From the NCBI RefSeq assembly GCF_009707545.1, contig NZ_WLYK01000011.1, positions 274,457 to 338,456 of the forward strand: 64,000 bases of DNA, written 5' to 3'. Both the position numbers and the translations under genes were made by a program. This document shows, in pieces, positions 59,342-64,000 of this stretch. Position 1 is the stretch's first letter. Each line of letters begins with the position of its first letter. Below the pieces are notes generated by a model. The model ran no database searches, was not told the origin of the DNA, and worked only from the letters and a program-made list of their open reading frames with translations. The DNA is from Nakamurella alba (GTDB taxonomy: Bacteria; Actinomycetota; Actinomycetes; Mycobacteriales; Nakamurellaceae).

Positions 59342-59899
59342 TCAGTGCGCGACCAGGTAGCGCAGCTGGACGACGCCGGAGCCGTAGGTGGTCGCCGAGA
59401 GCAGGGTCATCCGGATGTCGGGACCGGTGCCGAACACCTGCGGACCGCCACCGATGAGCGACGGATTGACGTTCATCCAGACCTGGTCCACCACGCCGGC
59501 TGTAAGCAGATCCCTTGCTAGGGAACCCATCCCGGAGACGATCAGGTCGCCGGAGTGCTCGGCCTTCAGCTCGGCCAGGCGGGCGACCGCGTCTCCGGTC
59601 AGCAGTGTCGCGTTCCAGTCCAGCGGAGCGCTCAGCGTCCGCGACGCCACGTACTTGGGCATCGAGTTCATCTGGTGTGCGTACTCCTCGAACCCGGGCA
59701 CGGAGGCCAACTGGGGCCAGACGGCCGCCAGTCCTTCGTACGTGGGCCGCCCGAGCACCATGGCCGCCGCCGAGCGCCACATCTCGAGCGACGCGCGTTG
59801 GCTCTCGTCGTCGAGCACCAGCCAACCGTCCGGAGCCGGCGCCGGAGCCTCGAAAGCCCCGTTCGCCGTGATCGCTGCAACAAGCACCAGTCGTCCCAT
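59342..59899 (-). CDS. Dihydrofolate reductase-family protein (RibD C-terminal type), paralogue A
   Basis: 185 residues from ATG 59899. RLVLVAAITANGAFEAP, AAMVLGRPTYEGLAAVWPQ, PKYVASRTLSAPLDWNATLL, DLIVSGMGSLARDLL and VWMNVNPSLIGGGPQVFG follow the RibD_C/DHFR pattern of NADPH-dependent reductases. These YyaP/YqjY-like proteins have no settled substrate. Convergent with the LLM gene, divergent from paralogue B. Confidence 0.87.
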   Translation of the reverse strand: MGRLVLVAAITANGAFEAPAPAPDGWLVLDDESQRASLEMWRSAAAMVLGRPTYEGLAAVWPQLASVPGFEEYAHQMNSMPKYVASRTLSAPLDWNATLLTGDAVARLAELKAEHSGDLIVSGMGSLARDLLTAGVVDQVWMNVNPSLIGGGPQVFGTGPDIRMTLLSATTYGSGVVQLRYLVAH

Positions 59900-60006
59900 T
59901 GCCCGATCATGCCGGAACCGGCAGACGATCGCCGGGGAGCTGTCGTATCCGGTAGTTCCCGTTCGTAGCACCGACATGAACACCCACCATCGACGAGGAG
60001 ACCACG

Positions 60007-60585
60007 ATGAGCACGACCTACACCTTCGACATCTTCAGCAGCCTCGACGGTTTCGGCGCCACCAGCGGCGACTGGGGCGGCTACTGGGGCAAGCAGGGCC
60101 CGGAGCTGCTCGACCACCGGCTCGGGCTCTACACGCCGGATCAGCGCGTGGTGCTCGGCGCCACCACGTACCGCGAGTTCGCCGAGATGATCGCCACGCT
60201 GCCCGCCGACGCCGATGTCTTCGATCCGTGGGTGACCCGCATGCGGCAGCTGCCCGCCACCGTCATCTCCGGCTCGCTCAGCGCGCCCCTGGACTGGCCG
60301 GACGCCGAGGTCGTCTCCGGCGACGCGGTCGAGATCGTCACCCGGATGAAGCAGGAGTCGGACGTCCCTCTGCGATCGCACGGCAGCCTGCAGCTCAACA
60401 TGGCGTTGCTGAAGGCCGGGCTGGTCGACGTCGTCCAGGTCACGATGTTCCCGGTGATCACCGGCCGCACCGGGCAGGCTCCGATCTTCGGCGGCGCCGA
60501 CGACTTCGATCTCGAGCTGATCGGCTCGACCACCTTCGACGGCCGCACCCTCGAGCTCACCTACCGCCCGACCCTGCGCGGCTGA
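60007..60585 (+). CDS. Dihydrofolate reductase-family protein, paralogue B
   Basis: 192 residues. YTFDIFSSLDGFGAT, RVVLGATTYREFAEM, TVISGSLSAPLDWPDAEVV, LRSHGSLQLNMALLKAGLVD and VTMFPVITGRTGQAPIFGG match the same RibD_C fold as its neighbours. GAGGAGACC precedes the ATG. Convergent with paralogue C (9-bp gap). Confidence 0.9.
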   Translation: MSTTYTFDIFSSLDGFGATSGDWGGYWGKQGPELLDHRLGLYTPDQRVVLGATTYREFAEMIATLPADADVFDPWVTRMRQLPATVISGSLSAPLDWPDAEVVSGDAVEIVTRMKQESDVPLRSHGSLQLNMALLKAGLVDVVQVTMFPVITGRTGQAPIFGGADDFDLELIGSTTFDGRTLELTYRPTLRG

Positions 60586-60593
60586 CCACGCGG

Positions 60594-61151
60594 TCAGGGT
60601 GTGCGGTACCGGGTGTAGATGAGGCCGGAGCCGAACGCGCGGTGATCGACCAGTTCGAGGTCGAGCCGGACGTCGTCGGGGAAGAACCGCTTGCCGCTGC
60701 CGACGACGCTGGTCGTCATCAACAGGTGGTACTCATCGACCAGTCCGGCCCGGATCGCCTGGGCCGCAAGGTGCGGGCCGTCGACGGTGAGGTCGTGCTC
60801 CGACTCCGCCTTCAGCTGCTCGACCGCGTCGGGATCGAAGGATCGCTCGATCCTGGTGCGGCCGCTCGACACTGTGTCGAGAGTGGTGGAGTACACGACC
60901 TTCTCGGCGCCTTTCCAGATCCGGGCGTACTCCTTCACGAACTCCGGTGCCTCCGGGTCCTGGTCGGCGGTCTCCCAGAACACCATCGTCTCGTACATCC
61001 GCCGGCCGTACAGGTACGTGCCGACGTCCCGGAACGCCTCGTTGATGAACGAGTGAACCTCCTCGTCCTCCGCTCCCCTGCCCAGCCCGCCCTCCGCCGC
61101 CTCGGCGTACCCGTCGAGCGAGGTGATCATCGAGTAGATCAACTTCGCCAT
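60594..61151 (-). CDS. Dihydrofolate reductase-family protein, paralogue C
   Basis: 185 residues. MAKLIYSMITSLDGYAEA, FINEAFRDVGTYLYGRRMYETM, KVVYSTTLDTVSSGRTR, DLTVDGPHLAAQAIRAGLVDEYHL and VGSGKRFFPDDVRLDLELVD are RibD_C-like. ATG at 61151 with AGGAGGA upstream. Third reductase of this family within 2 kb. Confidence 0.9.
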   Translation of the reverse strand: MAKLIYSMITSLDGYAEAAEGGLGRGAEDEEVHSFINEAFRDVGTYLYGRRMYETMVFWETADQDPEAPEFVKEYARIWKGAEKVVYSTTLDTVSSGRTRIERSFDPDAVEQLKAESEHDLTVDGPHLAAQAIRAGLVDEYHLLMTTSVVGSGKRFFPDDVRLDLELVDHRAFGSGLIYTRYRTP

Positions 61152-61333
61152 CGTCGTCCTCCTCGTCGTTGCTCCGGCCCGCTGCCGGTCACGTCCATGT
61201 GACGGGAGGGGCGCCGATGAGTCATCGCCGGATCTACGTATGTTGGCGGATGTTGCGTAGGCGCAACCGTTGGAAAGTAGGTGTCAACAGCCCGAGGGAC
61301 CGCCCCCGGACGGACACCCACCAGGAGCACACC

Positions 61334-61819
61334 ATGTCCCCCATCGAACTCATCGCCCTGCTCGCCCTCACCGGCTGGGCCATCTACAAGCAGACCGTCA
61401 TCACCGAGGTCACCGCCTCCGGCCGGTTCAAGATGGCCATCATCTACGCCGCCGTCGGCCTCGCAGTCGGAGGCTTCGCGATGCCCCACACCGCCGGCGC
61501 CGCCGCCCTGCTGATCGGTGGCTTCGCGCTCTCCGCCGTCATCGGACTGGCTCGCGGCCACTACACCAAAATCTGGATCACCGAGGACGGCCGCACCATG
61601 CGCAAGGGCACCGCCCTGACCATCGCCCTGTTCCTCGCCCTCGTCGCCGCCAAGTTCGCCCTCGGCACCCTGGCCTACTTCCTGCACATCAACGACGGCG
61701 CCGGCTTCGGCGAGATCCTCTTCATGATCGCCATCATGATCGCCGTCCAGGCCCAGATCGTCTTCACCCGCACCCAGGCCTTGCACACCGACGCCCGCCA
61801 GCTCGCCCACAGCCTCTGA
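61334..61819 (+). CDS. Polytopic membrane protein (DUF1453/CcdC-like)
   Basis: 161 residues with about five hydrophobic spans: LIALLALTGWAIYKQ, MAIIYAAVGLAVGGFAMP, AAALLIGGFALSAVIGLARG, ALTIALFLALVAAKFALGTL and ILFMIAIMIAVQAQIVF. The interspersed ARGHYTKIWITEDGRTMRKGT segment is typical of the CcdC/DUF1453 group. Function unknown. CAGGAGCACACC precedes the ATG. A hairpin series follows. Confidence 0.75.
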   Translation: MSPIELIALLALTGWAIYKQTVITEVTASGRFKMAIIYAAVGLAVGGFAMPHTAGAAALLIGGFALSAVIGLARGHYTKIWITEDGRTMRKGTALTIALFLALVAAKFALGTLAYFLHINDGAGFGEILFMIAIMIAVQAQIVFTRTQALHTDARQLAHSL

Positions 61820-61840
61820 GATCCTCGGACGCCGCCCGTA

Positions 61841-61952
61841 GCGTCCGTGGAACTGGCCGCAGTAGCGACCACTTCCACGGACGCACAACGTGTTTCACCC
61901 CCGGAGACGTCCTGCAACAACCGGAAGAACAGCTCCCGGGCTACAGGACGTC
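61841..61952. terminator. Two inverted repeats between convergent genes
   Basis: GCGTCCGTGGAA (61841-61852) with its complement (61873-61884), 12-bp perfect arms. Then GACGTCCTG (61906-61914) with complement (61944-61952), 9-bp arms. They lie between the ends of the membrane gene and the MarR gene and can terminate both. The second shares TCCTGCAAC with the hairpin at 1.25 kb. Confidence 0.65.
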
Positions 61953-61959
61953 GTGGCCT

Positions 61960-62391
61960 TCAGAGGAGGGCGTCGGGGGCGGAATCGGCGAGGAACTCGA
62001 CGGTGCGGAGGAACTGTTGCCGCTCCTCGGTGGGCAGCAATTCGAGGAGGCGCTGCTCCCCCCGCCGGATGTCGCGCCGAGCCGCGTTCCGTGACCGCTC
62101 CCCCGCCGCGGTGATCGCGACCAGTCGCACCCGGCGGTCTGCAGGGTCTGGTTCCCGGGTGATCAGACCACGTTCCTGCAGATCGTCCAACACGGCGATG
62201 ATCCGTGTCCGGTCGGCACGGATCTCGTCGGCGAGCGCGCCTTGGCTGGTGTGCGGCTCCCGGCCCAACACCGACAGCACCACATACGCCCACATCGTCA
62301 GACCATGCCGCTCCAGGACCGGCCCTTCGGCGGCGATCAGCACGCGGCCGAGGCGCGCGACGGTCGCAGCGAGGTCGGGCCTGTCGGACAT
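61960..62391 (-). CDS. MarR-family regulator
   Basis: 143 residues. Winged helix with LTMWAYVVLSVLGREPHTSQGALADEIRADRTRIIAVLDDLQERGLITREPDPADRRVRLVAITAAG in overlapping parts, the classic MarR core with the DxRxR wing. Divergent from a VOC gene. Expected to repress one or both divergent genes and respond to a phenolic or similar ligand. Confidence 0.93.
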   Translation of the reverse strand: MSDRPDLAATVARLGRVLIAAEGPVLERHGLTMWAYVVLSVLGREPHTSQGALADEIRADRTRIIAVLDDLQERGLITREPDPADRRVRLVAITAAGERSRNAARRDIRRGEQRLLELLPTEERQQFLRTVEFLADSAPDALL

Positions 62392-62414
62392 GGGCGCAGA
62401 CTACTGTTCGACAG

Positions 62415-62439
62415 ATCGTAGGCAGGCGCATATCGTAGG
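62415..62439. promoter_or_regulatory. ATCGTAGG direct repeats in the MarR/VOC gap
   Basis: ATCGTAGG at 62415-62422 and 62432-62439, 17 bp apart, in the 83-bp gap between the divergent starts. A possible MarR binding or promoter element; no palindrome is evident. Confidence 0.35.
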
Positions 62440-62474
62440 TGGCAGCACATCACTGATACCGGCAAGGAGTACTC

Positions 62475-62891
62475 ATGAACATCCAACTCGGGATGGTTGT
62501 CCTCGACGTCCGCGACCTGGACGCCTCGATCGAGTTCTACCGACGACTCGGGCTCGACCTGCCGGATCCCTTCCCGGACCGCAGGGTCTGTCTGTTCCGG
62601 ATGGCCAGCGGTGTCAGCATCGTTCTGCTGGAGGACTTCTCGGCGGCCAACGATCCGACGTGGCGCCGGCCCACCACGAACAGCTACCAGATGCTGCTGG
62701 AGTTCGTGGCCGACGACGAGACCGGTGTCGACGAGCGGTGGTTCGCGCTCACGGGGGCCGGGCATCACGGACGCAAGGCCCCGGGGCGGGACGGCGGAAT
62801 CTACTCGGCTCTGGTCGATGACCCTGACGGCAACGTCCTGATGATCTCCGCCGACCCGTCCGCCCGACCGGACCGCGATCCGCCCGCCTGA
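62475..62891 (+). CDS. VOC-superfamily protein
   Basis: 138 residues. MVVLDVRDLDASIEFYRRLGLDLPDPFPDRR, GVSIVLLEDF, YQMLLEFVADDETGVDERW and the C-terminal ALVDDPDGNVLMIS form the VOC fold. AAGGAGT precedes the ATG. The last residues (ARPDRDPPA) are encoded by a 24-bp repeat that continues past the stop. Confidence 0.88.
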   Translation: MNIQLGMVVLDVRDLDASIEFYRRLGLDLPDPFPDRRVCLFRMASGVSIVLLEDFSAANDPTWRRPTTNSYQMLLEFVADDETGVDERWFALTGAGHHGRKAPGRDGGIYSALVDDPDGNVLMISADPSARPDRDPPA

Positions 62892-62926
62892 CCGGACCGC
62901 GATCCGTCCGGCTGACCGGACCGCGG
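62866..62926. repeat. 24-bp tandem repeat across the VOC stop codon
   Basis: GACCGGACCGCGATCCGCCC and related units repeat about 2.5 times with a 24-bp period (62866-62926). The first unit encodes the C-terminus of the VOC protein and the second begins at its stop. The frame is kept by the period, so copies can extend the protein by eight residues. Confidence 0.85.
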
Positions 62927-63095
62927 ACCATGTCCGCGCGGCCGGGACGAGGGTGGTCGACGGCAATACCGGCCGACTCAGACCCTATGTAGGACGCGGG
63001 CCGTTTGGCGGTGTAGGCCGGGGCCTCGCGTATGCAGCATTCGTGGATCACCGGCCAGGGTGGCTGGCTGGTGCCGACATGCATAGGAGGCCCCG

Positions 63096-64000
63096 GTGAT
63101 TGAACAGCGTACGAGTGTCGGGCTGGATGTTCATGCCCGGTCGGTGCGGGCGGCGGTGATTGACGCGCTGACTGGTGAGCTGATCGAGCGGGTGGTGTCC
63201 CCGTTGACCGAGCGGGTGGTCGATTTCGTGGACGAGATCGCCGCCGGGCACGGCCCGGTGGTGGTGACCTTTGAGGCCGGCCCGACCGGATACGGGTTGG
63301 CACGGGCGCTGCAAGCGGCGGGGCACGTGTACCAGATCGCGGCGCCGTCGAAAGTTGCTGCGTCCGTCCGGGGACCGGGTCAAGACCGACCGCAGGGACG
63401 CGTTGTTGCTGGCCCGGCTGGCCCGCAACGGCGACATCGTCGCGGTCACGATTCCGACCCTGGCGCAGGAATCGGCGCGGGATCTGGTCCGGGCCAGGGA
63501 AGACACCCGGACGGTGTTGATGGCGGCGCGGCATCGGTTGTCGAAGTTGCTGCTGCGACACGGACACATCTACGACAATGACGCCTGGACCGGACGGCAT
63601 GACGCATGGTTGCGGCGGGTCCGTAAAGAACATCTTCTGCCCACCGGTGGTGGCGTGTTGATCGCCTTCGACGATGCCTACGACGCGGTGGCCCACGCCC
63701 TGGCCCGCCGGAACCGTCTCGATACCGAGATCGCAGTTATGGCGGTGGATTCGGAGTTCTCCGCGGTGGCGCGGCGGTTGGGATGTCTGCGTGGGATCGC
63801 GACCACGACCGCGTTCGCGTTGACCGTGGAGATCGGTGACTGGCACCGGTTGACCGGTTCCTCGATCGGTGCCTATCTGGGTCTGGTGCCGTCGGAATCC
63901 TCGTCCGGGACGTCCCGGGTCCAGGGTGGAATCATCAAGACCGGGAACAGTCATGCCCGTCGACTTCTCATCGAAGCGGCGTGGCACCACCAAGCCCTCT
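63096..64000 (+). pseudogene. IS110-family transposase, frameshifted and cut by the window edge
   Basis: GTG 63096 follows AGGAGG. The first frame reads TSVGLDVHARSVRAAVID (catalytic Asp) and VVVTFEAGPTGYGLARAL (Glu) up to AAPSK. Here AAA (63351-63353) carries one base too many. After it, the next frame continues RPSGDRVKTDRRDALLLARLARNGD (Asp), LRHGHIYDND, CLRGIATTTAFALTVEIGDW and YLGLVPSESSSGTSRVQGGIIKTGNSHARR, the Transposase_20 part with its Ser/Gly site. The right end is outside. Without the extra A the enzyme would be complete so far. The element begins somewhere in 62930-63095; its terminal structure is not seen. Confidence 0.88.

Noticed and set aside
63096..63581. Reading the first frame of IS110 as a complete short protein
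   Set aside because: After the extra A the translation loses all resemblance, while the next frame continues the transposase.

Overview
The window looks like chromosomal DNA of a high-GC actinobacterium. The evidence is GC-rich codon use throughout, an adjacent lnt-ppm1 pair, an RbpA gene, an F420-type LLM oxidoreductase, a BTAD/NB-ARC (SARP) regulator, an LAxTG sortase substrate and a near-consensus actinobacterial dif site. Genus cannot be fixed from sequence alone. The dif site at about 53.8 kb places the right-hand part of the window at the replication terminus. That fits the decayed elements, short duplications and toxin-antitoxin pair around it.

Layout. 0-15.5 kb is mostly housekeeping and metabolic: a partial amidohydrolase, lnt-ppm1, rbpA, a LysE-type exporter, a nitronate monooxygenase-like enzyme, thymidine kinase, a TetR regulator with a divergent DUF1905 gene, hydrolases, a glycerophosphodiesterase, an ankyrin protein and a membrane metallophosphoesterase. 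15.7-28.6 kb is the most interesting region, a peptide natural-product cluster. Twelve small precursor genes lie on the plus strand. One LanM-like synthetase converges on them from the minus strand. A three-gene export operon (HlyD-like adaptor, C39-peptidase ABC transporter, second NHLM-type ABC transporter) diverges from the synthetase.

In that cluster, seven precursors carry long nitrile-hydratase-type (NHLP) leaders and five carry short acidic leaders. All end in a double-glycine motif suited to the C39 peptidase. The cores lack cysteine, apart from one residue in one peptide. The synthetase keeps the dehydratase residues expected of LanM, but its cyclase domain has lost two of the three zinc ligands and a His of the LanC HG motif. 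Enzyme and substrates therefore agree: this looks like a dehydrate-only (lanthionine-free) NHLP system that ships two leader families through one exporter.

28.7-45.4 kb holds a PRPP synthetase, a secreted DUF1906 repeat protein, a CsbD-like stress protein, a 990-residue SARP regulator with three GGACAAG-type heptads in 11-bp phase upstream, an SDR, a PucR-like regulator, a sugar-type ABC transporter operon ending in an esterase, a second esterase and a secreted beta-propeller-like protein. 45.4-51.2 kb holds a DUF1338 dioxygenase with an in-frame tandem repeat, an AraC/VOC pair and a UvrA-like ABC protein. 51.2-54 kb is the terminus scar: Fic remnant, octamer repeat, MazF/PemK toxin-antitoxin pair, IS21 istB remnant, duplications and dif. 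54-64 kb holds a Tap-type peptidase, an LAETG-anchored glycine-rich wall protein, a patatin, an LLM oxidoreductase, three DHFR-family reductases, a membrane protein, a MarR/VOC divergent pair and a frameshifted IS110 transposase cut by the window edge.
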